A stretch of 64,000 nucleotides of DNA from Neckera pumila (GCA_963969595.1 OZ018416.1:20910065-20974064), one strand, 5' to 3'; shown: positions 48,044 through 61,182, counted from the stretch's first letter. Notes: generated by a model not told the origin, from the sequence alone. A program made the numbers and translations.

Positions 48044-49101
48044 CCAAATTTGGCAAGTCCAAAACCACTTGTCCTACTAGGATAAATGACAATGACAATC
48101 AATACCATAACTACATCTAAAATCTTTCCCTAAAACGGAATGTTGCCTCCTACTTTTGAATAAACAAGTATAATACCCAAAATGGTGAATAGAAGAAGAT
48201 TGACAATAAGAGGGAATTGGAATAATTTATTTGGTACAAAGTGGATTCATAGATATAAATTTTTTGTGGTAGCTATATAAAGGCATGATTTTGGGTACAA
48301 TTTCTCTCAATATAATTTTTTGCTTGAAACATGCTTCAATAGCATGGATTTTTTTATCTTAGTGTACATCAGATGAATGTTTAGGTTTACCTAAATTATA
48401 TACACTACCTTTCACAACTTTTACCTTTGAAAATTTGCAACAAACTCATTGTGCATCCTAAAATTTGCGCAACTTCTTGTTTCTTGCTTCACATAGATCT
48501 ACTTGTACATTTTTCAATTGCATGCCTATTGTACTATAAAGCTAATTTTGTTTTAAGAAATAACTATTAGCTCTTAAACCTCTTTTATATAGTTAAAATG
48601 TAAGTGAGCTAAGTTTACAAAATTGACAAGGAAAAAACAACTTTTTGATGTTGATGAGTCTAAATTGATTTGAAAATTGTCATGAATATGAAGTCATTTC
48701 TACATAACAATTTTATTGAAAATAAATTATTTTGAAAAAGACGTGGCATATATCATTATAAAAATGGATAAGTAAGTGATACTAAAAAAACATAATTTAT
48801 AAGTAGGTATAATTTGATATAGTGAGTACAATTCATTCAAAACTAGAGAACCAAAAGTAATTATAACTAACTAGATTATCGCAATAAGCATTTGAACACG
48901 ATTTCTACTATTAACCCCTAAAGGTTGTAGGATACTTCAAAATTTGACTTTTTTTAAAGTCTTTCTTCTTACATGCCTTGGAAAAGAAATTTAGAAACCA
49001 TGTTTGAGTAAAGATTCTATTAATAATCAAAATTTATATCTACATGGATAGATATGCTTGTATTATCATCAAGAATATAATATAAATATATGAATTTAAT
49101 T
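48044..49101. other. AT-rich stretch with one solo TTAA-element end
   Basis: TTAACCCCTAAAGG at 48911-48924 matches the element end exactly, but the sequence then diverges and no right end is found within 1.5 kb. No gene. Confidence 0.5.
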
Positions 49102-49228
49102 TTTATTAGAAATACATGTGTTTCTAGTAAAATTTTGCTGAAAATTACTTTAAAGGTCATTACTTAAAAATCTTATATCTAGGACTATACTTAAAAACTC
49201 ACTTAAAACACCCCATTCTCTTGTAGTG
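49102..49228 (+). mobile_element. CACTA-type MITE, copy 4, left half missing
   Basis: Only the centre and right arm remain: ACATGTGTTTCTAGTAAAAT through CACCCCATTCTCTTGTAGTG. The left boundary at about 49102 falls close to the centre of symmetry, as expected from loss of one hairpin arm. Confidence 0.85.
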
Positions 49229-49229
49229 T

Positions 49230-50025
49230 ATAAATCAAAGACTCCCAATTGTTTGTAATTCTAGTGACAACCTTTAGATCAAAAGTGGTTTAGATGTTTT
49301 ATAGTGTTGGTTTAGGATGTTTATATTGACAAATATAGGGTCTCTTTTGCAACCATGAGGTGCATTTGATGCCACATCTAAAATTGAAGTCACAATTAGA
49401 TTGTGGATATAAAATCAAGATAAAAATGGTCAAATGAAGCTAGGATTAAATTAATGGAACTTCAAAGTCATATAACTAAAATTGAACCTATAGAAAATTT
49501 GGTGTATTTTCAATAGAGGGAGTTGAAAAGTCTTTTGAGTGAACCAATGGAAACTTTTAAGTTCAATTGATTTCTGAAACAAAGGTAAAGACAAGCTAGA
49601 ATTTTAAAAGTAAAATGAAAGAGTTGAAAGGTTGTAGGAACAAAATATGGATTTTAAAAAACAAGTGGAGTATAAGGTCTACTTTGCAAAGATGGGCTAA
49701 CATCAACAAAGAATTTAGTGTCTTTTCAATTGACGTAGTTGAAAAGTTTCTTGAGGGAATCAATAGGAACTTCAGGGGTTCATTTCTCAAAACAAAGGCC
49801 GAAAAAAATGAGACTGGAATCTTTTTTTTGAAATGATGGAGTAGAAACTTGAAAGTTTTCTAGCAACCAATGGCACTTACAAAAATGAGTGGAATACAGA
49901 GTCCACGTTGCTATTGTGGGGCCCACATTTTTGGAATGTTTGTACTAACAAATGTGGAGTTCAATGCCGACTATTGGTCAATATACACCTCCACAGTCTT
50001 GCATACAAGATTTAATTGCAAAGAC
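49230..50025 (+). repeat. Degenerate tandem repeat, period about 225 bp
   Basis: Blocks recur in the same order: TTTTCAAT...GTTGAAAAGT, GGAACTT, TCTGAAACAAAGG (49507-49585 and 49729-49798), and CAAATGTGG/CAAATATAGGGTC followed by a T/G-rich stretch (49330 and 49945). About three diverged units. The 73-codon frame at 49615 falls within it and has no motif. Confidence 0.5.
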
Positions 50026-50259
50026 TTGTATGTCAAAAGAAATCTACTAATTCCTAATCTTTAAAGAATAAGTGTAGTCATAGAATCTATAGATAATGTG
50101 TGCATAATAGAAAATTTTGGTTAAATTCTTCAATTTTCATAGATCTATAGTACTTGAGATGTTAATGTGTTGATATTACTGGTTACAATAGATTTTTATT
50201 AGAGGATGAATGGGTTGCAACTATAGATACGGTTATTCAACCAATCGGCTAAAGAGGAT

Positions 50260-51230
50260 AAAAGGGAACTATTGTGAGAGTGCAGCGCCAGTTTGAAAGA
50301 GTGTCCAGAGCTCCTGCAGGTGAGGCCGGCAGTGTGTGATTGATAGTTGAGAGTTTGTGTGTTTGTACGGTGGACAGTGAGTGTGCGATTGTTCTATTGT
50401 GCTAGTGTCTGCGGTGGTTGTGCTAGATCGACTGATATTACGGAGTGAAACTGTGAAGGGAGTGGAAACAATTGTAAAATCAATGTGGTAATATAATGTT
50501 GAATTGAATGGCAATGGTGTATCATTGTGATGGCTTGACTGGATTCAATTGGTGTGTGTATGTGTATTTGATTCTGTGTGATTTGAATCCATTGATGTTG
50601 ATAGGGATGTGCTGATTTTTGATAGTCTGTGAACTTGGTGGTTGTTGAGAATGTGCCGAGATGGAGACAAATCAATTGGCCTTATGGTGTATGGATTGAG
50701 CGTTAGTTCTTATAGATTTAGTCTTTAGATAAATTGTCTATTGTGTGATTGAGTGTTAATGTATTATAATGGCTGAATTCAATTGTTTTTATCAATTATG
50801 CATAGACTGTGGTGTATAAGCATGTTACTATTGAACGGTTGACAAGTTGAACTGGGAGATTAATCTGTAGATACAACGTGATTAGAAATATATGGAAAAT
50901 GAGCAAGGTAAAAGCGAATTGAGAGTTGTTTAAAGTGAGTAAAAAGAAATGTGAATACTGTAATCAACTGAACTATTCAAATCCTGAGTGTAAGAGGAAG
51001 AAAGAAACTGCTATAGAAAGAAATACTATTGAGAGTCCAATTGAAGCAAAATTGGAGTTAACCCTTGTCAAGGCTGAATCAATTGAAGATGCTGGAAGAT
51101 TGGTCGAGCGAGAAGATCAATAGAAGATGGTGACAATGTGGTTGATGAAGTTGATAAGAAACAAGGGAACAAAGCTAGAGCTATGGAATCAGCAATAGAA
51201 TGGATAAGTTTCTAGCCTTGGCTATAGTCA
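50260..51230 (+). pseudogene. Degraded LTR-retrotransposon fragment with gag zinc-knuckle remnant
   Basis: The open frame ending at 51123 contains KKKCEYCNQLNYSNPECKRK (codons from about 50938). It fits the retroviral-type zinc knuckle C-x2-C-x4-H-x4-C with Tyr in place of His (TAT for CAT, a C-to-T change) and Asn in place of the usual Gly, followed by the Lys/Arg cluster common after copia-type gag knuckles. The GC-richer 650 bp to the left could be leader or LTR sequence. No pol motifs follow; after 51230 the DNA is AT-rich and empty. Family assignment is tentative. Confidence 0.5.
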
Positions 51231-54200
51231 TAATAAATATAGTTTTATCTATTATATAGGAGGAAGTGACATATTCCCGAATCCTTGATTGTGCACAACT
51301 TGGGCTTAATTTAGATCCCTTAGGAATTATCCATAGTGCATCCAAACCTCCCCGTGAACAAACTTAAACTATTGAGGTTATCAATATTAATTTATGGTAA
51401 ATCCATATCTACAATAAGCCTATAATTACTTTTCAAACTTCATTTTGCAACTATTTATGAATAAAAAAATATGGATTTAGTTTTTAGAAATTTTATTCCA
51501 TTTCTTCTATTAGTGATATGAACTTCACACTTTTGGGAGGTTTTGAAATTATCATAAATTTTCTAAACAAAATGTAAGAAATTCATATCAAATACAATAT
51601 ATGCTTAAAGAATTTAAAAATCTTAGGTATAATCTTCAAATGAAAGTGGTTGCAACTTTCACAATTGAAAATCTTATTGATCATTTGGCTACCGTTTATA
51701 ATGATTAGAGATAAAATCTTGAATAGATTGAAGATTGAAGATTGCTATGAAGTAAGTAAAGCAAAGATATTTGTTGCAAATAGAATCTACATTCAAAATT
51801 GGAGATTTCAATTTTGGTTTCCATCCAATCTACAATGTTGTTTAAAACTCCTAACTACCAAAGGTAAGGATTATTTTCAATTATAAGCATACCAATGATC
51901 TTATTTCTTTTTACATAGAACTTCCAAGTTCTGTGAAGATTCATTATTTTTTGAATGTTAATCTATTGGAGGCATGTCATAAATCTATGCTTTTTGCAAT
52001 GATATTACCACCACTTCCAATTGATAATGATTAAAAATATATAATAGTTAAAGTATTAAGCTCACAGATAAAATAACACCATTTGGATTATCTAATTCAT
52101 TGAAAAGGCTATGATGTAAGTAAAGGCATGTAGAAACTTGCATTAAATCTTTAAAATAGTCATGATTTTTTTCTCTACCACAAATATCTTTAGAAGTCAA
52201 GAATCTCTCATCCTAAAACTTATTGCTAGAGAAGTGTAATGTCATGAACAACTTTTAGATTTCAACTTTGTCTTACTACATGGGTTATTTTGAGTTTCGG
52301 AAGCTATATACAATAACTGAATTGGAAGGTTATAGACAAGGAATCTTGACAAAATGTTTTGTTTTATTAATCCTTTTTTTATGAATCTTATATGATAATT
52401 GAATGTTGTTTCATTTCATATTGTCATTATTAATATTTATTATCAACGATCACTACTGAATCTTCTATACAAATAACAATTAATCCATTTTCAATAATGA
52501 TTTTCATATAATGAAGTATTCAATGTGACTACTCAAATTTATGCATAAAATTTTGAATTATTTCAATTGTATTTGAAAATGTATAGTTGTTGAAGTTGCA
52601 AATCAAACATCCGTAAATCAAAAACTCTATATATCTTTAAGACTTAAACATGCAAGTTTAGCTACATTCAATTTAATTTAGAAGTGATTTCCAAATTTGA
52701 TAAATAGCACAAGAAAACATATACTTTCAAGGAATTTTGAGTGGCAAAGTTCACTATAAAAATTTCCAAAATTTGAAACTTTTATATTCAAAATTTGTAA
52801 ATCCTAAGATTTTTGGAACTAAGTCTTCAGTTTCTATATTTTATTTTCTATTAAGGCAACTTCAAGAATCAAAAGTTACTTTTCAAAAAGTTTTAGTGAA
52901 AAAAATAATGTTAAAAGTTATACCATGTTGCAAAAGGAATATAGAGATTCATATTTGCCTTTAGTTCAAATTGAGCACTTTTTATACTTCAAACAGGAGG
53001 TAGGTTTAGAAATCTCCTTGGTAAAAGGTTCAATTTCATTAGTTTTGGTACATACCAATATTTAAAAAATAAATAAAAAACAATTAGAAACTTCGTAGAA
53101 TTTTATCATGATACGCATAATATATAATTAATTTTTTATATGGTTCTAGAATAGTAGTTTTTATAAAAAAAATTGTCAAAACCATTGCAAATTAAAATTA
53201 TAAAGCAAGGAAACAAAATAATGAATTTTTTAAATTTCAATGAACAATATGTTTAACCATAATAGTATATTATTATTTTCTTAAACAATTATTTTCAAAA
53301 TCCTAATTGTGTTTAAATTTATTTCAAATAATATTGATAGTTAAAATATTCAAAATATTAATTTTTTGCTAATGCCGAATTGTGTTATAGAAGTTAAAAT
53401 AAACATTTAGCATACCATTAATAAATTGAGGGGGTTTATATACTTGCTTGATGCGTGGTAGTCATTAGCCTTGAAGTTGTTGAAAGTACATTTTTGTAAT
53501 ACAATTGTAAGCAAAAATGATACTCCGTAAAAGAATTCCTAAATTGGTGAAGCTCCATTGAAAGAGTAAAAATATTATATTGTGAATAATTTTTTTGAAG
53601 AAAGATTTATTTATTTATTGTTATAGTACTATATTGATTTTTTGTATTGATATTTGTGAGCACATTTTGTATTGAAAAGTTTCCAAAGAGCACTTCTAAT
53701 TTATATCATTTTTGAAGATTAAAATCCTTACATATAAAGTTCCCAATAAACGTATGCTACGGTGTCACAATAAAAGTTCAAATTAATAGTGACTGCATTT
53801 TGACTCTTTCTAGCTAGTAATTGATTAAGAAGTCATGGAAAGACCACGAGAAATTAAGAAAAGATTTTTCTAGTAATCAATTGAGAAGTCATAGATGTAA
53901 AAAGTTTTCAAGAGACTTGTCTTTGAAGTTTCTAATCCAAAATTGTCCTTTAAGCTTTTGACTTTGACTTTCTAAATAAAAAATTGAAAGGTTTCCAAGT
54001 ACCTTTTCATTGTTAGGGAATAATATCAAGTTTCTTGAGACCTTTGGACATTGAAAAGTATGCCTTGTCAAAAGCAATTTTGAAACCATTTCCATGATCT
54101 ACAAAATTCCAAAACAAATTGATTTTTGGGATACAATAGTCAGATTGTGTGTGAGGAACCAAATTTCAAAATTTTAAGTAAAATTTCAAGACATAAGTTT

Positions 54201-54260
54201 TACAATTGAATTTTAATTAATCACTAATATGCCTTGTGTTGTTTCTACAATATAATCAAA
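51230..54260. other. Very AT-rich stretch, nothing recognised
   Basis: About 75% A+T with only short frames (up to 78 codons) and no motif. No inverted ends or arrays by eye. This is the emptiest part of the window and probably its oldest repeat layer. Confidence 0.4.
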
Positions 54261-54261
54261 T

Positions 54262-54490
54262 AAAATAAAAAGACTTTTCTAATTTTAATTCATATAAATT
54301 CAAAATTCAATATTTTTTTTATTGTGAGTCAAAATGTTATGAAACAAAGTCTTTGCACTTTTCTTAGGCTTCACGGTCTTGCACTCAAAACCTAAGTACC
54401 ATCAAAAAGCCTAAGAATCAAGAGACACGCGGTTCCGGAGATCTCAATGTAACAAACAAATAAAACAAACAACCTCATTTTTTTAAGATA
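54262..54490 (+). repeat. Dispersed repeat, copy 3 of 3 (decayed)
   Basis: Same block order as 480-695: TTTTCTAATTTTAATTC, GTTATGAAACAAAG, a core whose CG and CNG sites are largely changed to TG or CA, ACACGCGGTTCC, and an AACAAACAAATAAAACAAAC tail. The loss of C relative to copy 2 fits long-term cytosine methylation. Confidence 0.5.
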
Positions 54491-55265
54491 TAGAATTATT
54501 GATAGAATTTTTTTACTATTTTAGTACAATAAAGTGATCCATATTGTTGAATACATTCAATAACTTTTGGTTTATAGGTCTAAATTATGCAGAACAAACT
54601 TGGTATTTTCCACTTTTTCCCAAAAATGTTGAATTTTTTGGCCATCGAAAAGAATAAATATGACACAAAAAGCATTGAGAAAATTAAAGTATTAAGTTGC
54701 AATGAAAATTAGTATAAGACAATATTAGAGAAATATTGAACCACTAGGGACTAGGAAATTAGAGAAAAAATTCCCATTACTAACATTGATAAGAACAAGT
54801 TTTCAAAAGTATGAAATCCAAAGTATCTTTGCTTGAATAGACCCTGATACCCATTTGTTTGTACTTGGTATAGATTTATATATAAGCCTATTTATATATA
54901 AGCACTTGGTACTATTTTATATTTTTATGTCTAGTAGATTATTCCACAATATAAATACAAATTTAAAACTTATACGTATAAAATGTATTAATAATAATTG
55001 GCATGTACATATATATAGTAGCCTTAACCTTTTGATGAACTTGCCTATTCAAATTGGAAAGAGAAGATGAAATATTCAAAGTGAGCAAAACCATTGTTGC
55101 CATGTGCACTTTGAACAATCCAACCTTACCTTACAAAAGCTTTTCCTAAGGTACTTCATACGTATATATTAGACCTTCATATTTTATGTTGAAAGTACAA
55201 CATTCAATCCTTCATCCTTTTTAAATTTGCATAGATACTAATCCTATGAAGATCTAGTTCAATAG

Positions 55266-55380
55266 CAAGGGTGTGTATACTATAAATGATTGACTTTATA
55301 GGCGGTGCATTAGTTGATAAAACAACAAGGTTCTGTATAAGATCGTATGATTGACCTTATGGGTGCATTGTAGATTAAAT
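55266..55380 (+). repeat. Diverged tandem duplication, period about 60 bp
   Basis: AAGGGTGTGTATACTATAAA...GATTGACTTTATAGGCGGTG is followed by AAGGTTCTGTATAAGATC...GATTGACCTTATGGGTG. Two copies only. Confidence 0.6.
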
Positions 55381-55724
55381 GTGAGATATTCTTTATAATT
55401 TGTTCTTGTCCACCAAGTTAAGTAACTAACTAGTCTAAATTGTGACATAAATAATTTTTTTTACCATATGTAATATTGACTTTCCTTTAAAAAATTTAAC
55501 TTTTTTCTTGAGTCACTAAATTAGGGACATCCAAATGCGCTAAGTGCCTAGAAGTGCCACTTGATGAGCTCCTAAAACTATATACACCTATTCTTGAAGA
55601 AAAAATTTAGATCTTCTATCCAAAATAACTTTTAATGCTTTGTAACTTTTGCATATGGGGTCCAAATGATGCGCTCTTTGGTGCATTGAAACCTCCTATT
55701 GCTTGCCAATGAAAAAATATAAAA

Positions 55725-55843
55725 ATTTCACCAATATAATAATAGAAACGGTCCACAGTAAAAAAATAAAAAGTGACTGGTTTGGATTTCACCAATCTAA
55801 TAATAGAAATGGTCCACAGTAACAAAAAAAATGGCGGGTTTGG
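55725..55843 (+). repeat. Tandem duplication, period 60 bp
   Basis: Two copies of ATTTCACCAATATAATAATA, then CGGTCCACAGTAA and GTGACTGGTTTGG. It lies just left of the GC-richer leader of the PHD gene. Confidence 0.8.
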
Positions 55844-55859
55844 GTGTCCCTACCCTCAT

Positions 55860-58202
55860 GTAGTGCCCTCCCCCCCTTAAAGGAAAAAAACCGAGGAGAA
55901 CCCATTGTGGGCGGACAAAATCCATAACCGAAATTCAAAATAGGCCCTAGCCCCTGCCAATTGGAGCGTGACGGAGCTTGAGCCCTCCAGTTAAGTTATG
56001 ATGATACAAGGGTCTGTCCTTGGCCCCACCGGTCGCCAAGTACTGATCCCTACACGCTCTCAAGTACTCCTCCCCACCCCACCCCAACACAGTACCACCC
56101 TACCCACGCCCGTGCCCCACGGTCACAGACCCTCCTTCCGCTTCCTTCCTTCCGTCCGTCCGTCCGTGCTGTTGCCGCTCGTTTCCCTTCCAGCACATCG
56201 CCGCTACTGCAGCGCCGCAACAACAACAAGCTGCTCCCTCCAAACCAAATCATACGCAACAAACAAACAAACAAAAACCATCAACAACAACCCTCCCCCC
56301 CCCCCCCCCCCCCTCGCCTGCCTGCCCGGCCCCCGCTCGCCGCCGCCGGCCTCTTCTTATTCGGCTTCCCCCTTGAAATTCCCCTCCCATTCCCAATTCA
56401 GATCCCCTTTTACACCCCCCTCGGGCCGGAGATCGATCGACGACGACGGACTCCGCTGCTGCAGGTTTCGCGTACGCAATTCCGCCGGAGGTAGTGGCAC
56501 GATCGAAGCATTTGTCTGTGTCTGTGTTTGGGCGCATTCGTGCTGTTTGCTGCATTTTGTGTCGGGTCGGGTTTACGCGACTGTCTGAGATAAAACTATA
56601 CTCCGTATTACAGTAGTTAGTGGACTGTCTGATGGAAGAGTCGAATTAATTCTGTTTCGCCGGAGAGAGAGAGGGAGGTTCTTGATTGTGATCGGAGTGG
56701 AGGTTTTGGCCTGGCTGGGAATGAATACGTAATTCGCTTTTGTGGCTGGGAGGAGACGATCGATCGACACTCAGACAGGATAGGAGGTGGTTGCGACGTC
56801 GTCATGGTTTAATTGGAGTACGTTGTGGCTGGAGGAAGTGTTGTTGGATAGTCGTGAGACGTGACTGAGTGTTTTTATTTGAGCTTATTTAAACTGGTAT
56901 ATTAATGGCTTTCGGAGGGGGTTACAAGAGTGTCGATAATCTGAGGTCTCGTGTTTGTGGTTTGGAGTTTCGATCTGTGCGACCGTGGTGATTTATTACT
57001 TAATAAGCCTTCGATGGAGTCGTTAAATGGTGTGAGGTGAGACAGTCCTTTCGTTAATGTAGGCGTCTGTTCGTAACTAACTTTCTTGGTTATGAGAGCT
57101 GGTTCCAGACCCGGGGTCCGTGTTTACAGTACGTAGCAATTCAAACCATCAGTAAGTTGTGTGTGTGAGTGCGTGTGAGCTTCGGGTGTGTTGCTGTTGT
57201 GGACCTCCTCTAATGTTCCGGACTGCATTATTCGCTGTTAATTAAGTGCAGCAGGGTGAATATATGTTGATCGAAGGCAGCTTTGTCGTTTGTATTGCCT
57301 GAGTGCGGTTTGGAGTTGAATTACCGATGCTATAATCTCATGCATTGGATTTAGGATTTTGTTGGAGAGTTGCGTCGGTCTTTCTGTCTTTTTGTTTATT
57401 GCGATGTTGAAGTTGGAGTTGTTTGGCGTTGCGATTACGTACTGATTTGATCAATCGGAGTTGTTAGCTACTGCCTAGCTCTTACATTTGTGACGTAGCG
57501 ATTGCTTTAATACAATTGCGAGGTGCTGCTGCATAGTTCCACTGTCTTCCCTTTCTCTCGTCGATTTTCGTTTCACAGGGTCAACTCTAATATCGAAGGG
57601 TTTTTCCTCTCGGTGTCGACTGCTGTCTTCCCGACAAAATTCTCACTGTGTATGTTCCCGACATTAGGTAGTACTGTTGATCGAAATAGTGTCAGATAAC
57701 CATATCCGTAAGATTAATCTATGTTATTTACGACCAGTAGTTCGTCGTGTAGTCACGATCTGAGATCGAAACCCTCGGTCGATCGACATTGTCATAGAGG
57801 AGGACTGCGTCCATTCTCGCAGATTCGATTTGTTTTGTTTGTGTGCTAAGGTCAGCCAGTGGCGTAGGACGTACTGCCAGTGAATCCAAGTCTATTTTCC
57901 TCCCTGCCTACGTGGTAATGCACGTCTGGCATGAAGTGAGCGCTCACTAAGTCGCAGGGACAGGTCGCCTATAGATCAGAACAGAAAAATCTCTGTAGAA
58001 TATTTTACGCACGGACAGAGCGTCCTGGACGCTCACTCTCTCCTTCCTTTTTGTAGAATTTGCTTCTGTATGCCTGTATCGGAGGGGTTTAATTAACTAT
58101 AGACTTGGCCCTCCGGCAACATTCAGTAATGTGAAGTCTAAAGATCATCACAACTGTCTCGCAGAGTAGTGCCTTTTGTCTCGATCTCTGTCAGTATCGC
58201 AT
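55860..58202 (+). promoter_or_regulatory. Promoter and long 5' leader of the PHD-finger gene
   Basis: At about 55860 composition changes sharply from over 70% A+T to nearly 50% G+C and stays so into the gene. A C/T-rich region at 56060-56470 looks like a transcription start area. The following 1.7 kb has no sizeable open frame and many candidate splice sites, so a spliced leader is likely. The 196-codon frame 55998-56588 is low complexity (poly-Pro from a C run) and I do not accept it as a gene. Several ATGs precede 58203, including a minimal ATG-TGA near 58130. Confidence 0.5.
56152..56313 (+). repeat. CCGT microsatellite and poly(C) tract
   Basis: Four CCGT units at 56152-56167, and a run of 19 C at 56295-56313 interrupted upstream by one T. 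Both lie in the presumed leader. The C run is a likely sequencing weak point. Confidence 0.9.
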
Positions 58203-61182
58203 ATGGTTAACCCGGAGGACCGAGAAGCTGCTGCTACGGTAGAAAGGCAGAAAGGTAAGAACGCCTGTGAGAGGGGAAGCACACCGGAAATTGAACTGAC
58301 TTCGAAGTTAACCAGGTGTTTGAAAACAGTTTGCCCGGTAAGTGTGATGACACTGTTGCATCGTTTTCGCACGCTCAATTGATCATTTGTAACACCTTAC
58401 AGGCCGATATCGGGCATAGCAAATCTGCAAAGTTTGAATGGGAGGTAGCAGTCGCTCTGGCACTCCTTCCTCTGGTCGCAAATGCTGTATAGGATTTCGT
58501 AAAACGGCGATTTTCGTGGCAATTGAATATGTATCCTTAAGTTCGGGATTTTAGTCTACCGAAATTGACTCAGGGTTTGAAGAGACCAAGAGGTCAAAAT
58601 GAAATTTAACTTGTCCCACCTCTCGTTTTTCTCCAGGAACCATGTTCGTGTCACGAGAGCGAGCGATTAGGAAGCGCAAGCGAGGAGAAAGACTTTTCTC
58701 CTTTCACAACTTCGCAGACCCAGGGTTTCCTGCGGATTATGACGGACCCTTTCGAGATAATGTGCGAGCTTTCCTTGAGGAATGTGCCGAATCGGAAGTC
58801 ACCGTGGATGGCTTGCCCGGATGGTGCGTGGCTCTTGAGGACGACTCCATACAAGGCGCTCGGGTCAATTTATTGGTATTCATTGAGGGCGTCCAGGATT
58901 CCCTCCACCCCTACTGTGACCAGTGTAGATGCATCGGTAAGCTTCGACTCCAATCGCTTTGTTGCTGAAGATTCTATTTTATGTGACCTCAGATACGTAC
59001 ATGACCTCAGACACGTATATGACCTCAGATCATTTGCCGAGATTAGTCTAAACAATGTGTAGTAGGTGACGAATTACTTCCTTCTGTATGGCATTCTGCA
59101 GGTTGAGTTTCTTTTGATTTGAGTGTCTGACTTTATAAACATTTTGTGAGCAGGATGGAGTCATCATCCGGTTTCCAACAAACGATATCACTTCATTATT
59201 CCTGTTCCTGATCAACCCGAACGCTCAAAGAGAGCGAACGGAATGCTAGGTGCCAAGATATGCTTAAACTGCGAGGAGCCGTTGTTGCAAGGATACCTCA
59301 GCTGTCCATCCTGCGGTGATGAAGCTGTGGCTTCCAGTTTCTTATACTCACAGAGTCACCTGCTTCATGGAGTCATTCACTGTAACGGCTTCGGTCACCT
59401 CTTACGTATCAATGGAAGAGAGAAGGGATCAGATTTTGCTTCCGGAAGAGAGATTATGGACCTTTGGGATCGGATGTGTGCAATGCTAAGGGCCAGGTTC
59501 GTATACTTAACCACATTCAAGCTCATGAAACTTTTATTTCTATGTTCCCAAGTACAGAACTAGTCTTGAGCATTTATTAGTAGATGCACCTACTGTATGA
59601 CAAGTGGAACATATTAAACGATGATCTATTTTGCGCATCGGCCTATCAAAACTGATCATCTAAGCAAAGAAGAGTTAGATTCATGGATTGTCTCATAATT
59701 CTATTTCGATTTATTTAAAAAGAAAAGGTATCTCGGTTATAATCCCACAGGAAAGTAAGCGTGGAGGACGTCGCGAAAAAATGCTCTCTCGAGCTTCGTC
59801 TACTTCATGCTGTTGGTTATGGCGAATCCTGGTACGGAAGGTGGGGCTATAAATTCGGACACGGAAGTTTTGGTATTACCCAGCAGATGTATGTGAAGGC
59901 CGTCGAAGCTATACGCGAAATGCCACTTCGAATCATGGCACAGCATTTTGAAGGTGTCGACCAGGACGTGCTGGCTATCATTACCCTGTATCAACGAATA
60001 AGCAGCCAGACGCTGCAGACCGTAGGCGACTTAATTCGTTTTATGATGGAGCTCAAAGTGAGACTGCCAGAGCATCCAGAAACAAAAGGCATGACGAAGG
60101 GACTGAAAGACAATGACAGAAGAAGCGGGAACATGGGTTCGACAATTAGCAGTGCCCCACAAACAGACATGTCATCCAGGTGGTCTTTGAAACGCTTAGA
60201 CCTGGCCACGCAAGTAATAGTGGAGGCTCTTAAAAGCTGTGACAAGAAGTGGATGCCGCGGCAGGATGTTCGAGATGCGGCACGTGTCTACATTGGCGAT
60301 ACAGGCCTTCTGGACTATGTCCTGAAGTCCTTGGGAAACCGCGTTGTAGGCAACCATATTGTGCGCAGGGCTGTCAACCCAATTACCAAAGTCCTGGAGT
60401 ACAGTCTCGAGGATGCGGTTGCAGCTGGAGCTGTGAGGGACCAAACCAGATGTCAGGCTCCGGAGACGGCGTGTGAAGTGGGAAGGACGGAGGTTCTCAA
60501 AGATATTGTCTACATCTACAAGCATGTCTTAGAGAATTACAAACCCGCCAGGAGCGGAACTAAAAACCTGCTAACCGCTATCCCCACCGCAGCCAGAATT
60601 ATTTTGGATACGAAGCAGTTTATCAAAGATTACCGCGGAGAACTCACGCGCAAATCAGCTAACAGCGACTGGAATGTGGATGATGACGAGTTACTGAGAG
60701 TGATGTGCACAGTTGTATTGAAAGATGAAGATTCAATGCGCAACAGACCCAGCCCTCCTCCCGAGTTGGTCGTCCTTCCCCCGCACGCGACTGTTCGGGA
60801 TCTTAAGCTCGAAGCGCAGAGGGCTTTCCGTGAGACCTACTTCATCATGCATAGCTTCTGCGTGGAATCTATTCCTGATCTGGAAGGCGACGATGAAGAT
60901 TTATTGTTTGGAGTTATCGAATCAGGTTCCCATGTCCGCATAGACGGCAGCGGGATCCACACTTGCCATGACTGGCGTTACGAGGGTGGTATTGAAAGCT
61001 GGATCGTAGACTGCCCTTGCGGTACGAAAGATGACGATGGTGAACGCATGATCGCTTGTGATGTTTGTGAAGTATGGCAGCACACCCGCTGTGGAGGGAT
61101 TTCCGACATGGATGCTATTCCGCTGCACTTCCTGTGCCACCGCTGTAGTGTCAACCTCAATTTCTATCATACCATGCTCTAG
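58203..61182 (+). CDS. MMD1: PHD-finger regulator of the MMD1/MS1 family (4 coding exons)
   Basis: Exons 58203-58254, 58637-58936, 59154-59496 and 59751-61182 join in phase (GT-AG) into 708 residues, close to the roughly 670-705 of the angiosperm proteins. Family landmarks are RKRKRGERLFSFHNFADPGF (30-49), GPFRDNVRAFLEECA, PYCDQCRCIGWSHHPVSNKR, HLLHGVIHCNGFGHLLRING, REIMDLWDRM, DVAKKCSLELRLLHAVGYGE and WYGRWGYKFGHGSFG. The C-terminal PHD finger is complete (C653, C655, C668, C671, H676, C679, C694, C697). A CxxC pair (CLNC, CPSC; 154-171) could bind another zinc. In flowering plants MS1 acts in the tapetum on pollen-wall genes, and MMD1/DUET acts in male meiocytes, its PHD finger reading H3K4 methylation. 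A related sporangial role is inferred. The MS1 versus MMD1 choice cannot be made here. ATG 58203 is the only ATG in frame with the first exon; the ATG at 58642 is the alternative. Confidence 0.92.

Noticed and set aside
55998..56588. 196-codon plus-strand frame, the longest outside the two genes
   Set aside because: Low complexity (Pro from a C run, Cys-Val from GT repeats), no domain, and a G/C-rich frame is open on the opposite strand too. It lies where the leader of the PHD gene is expected.
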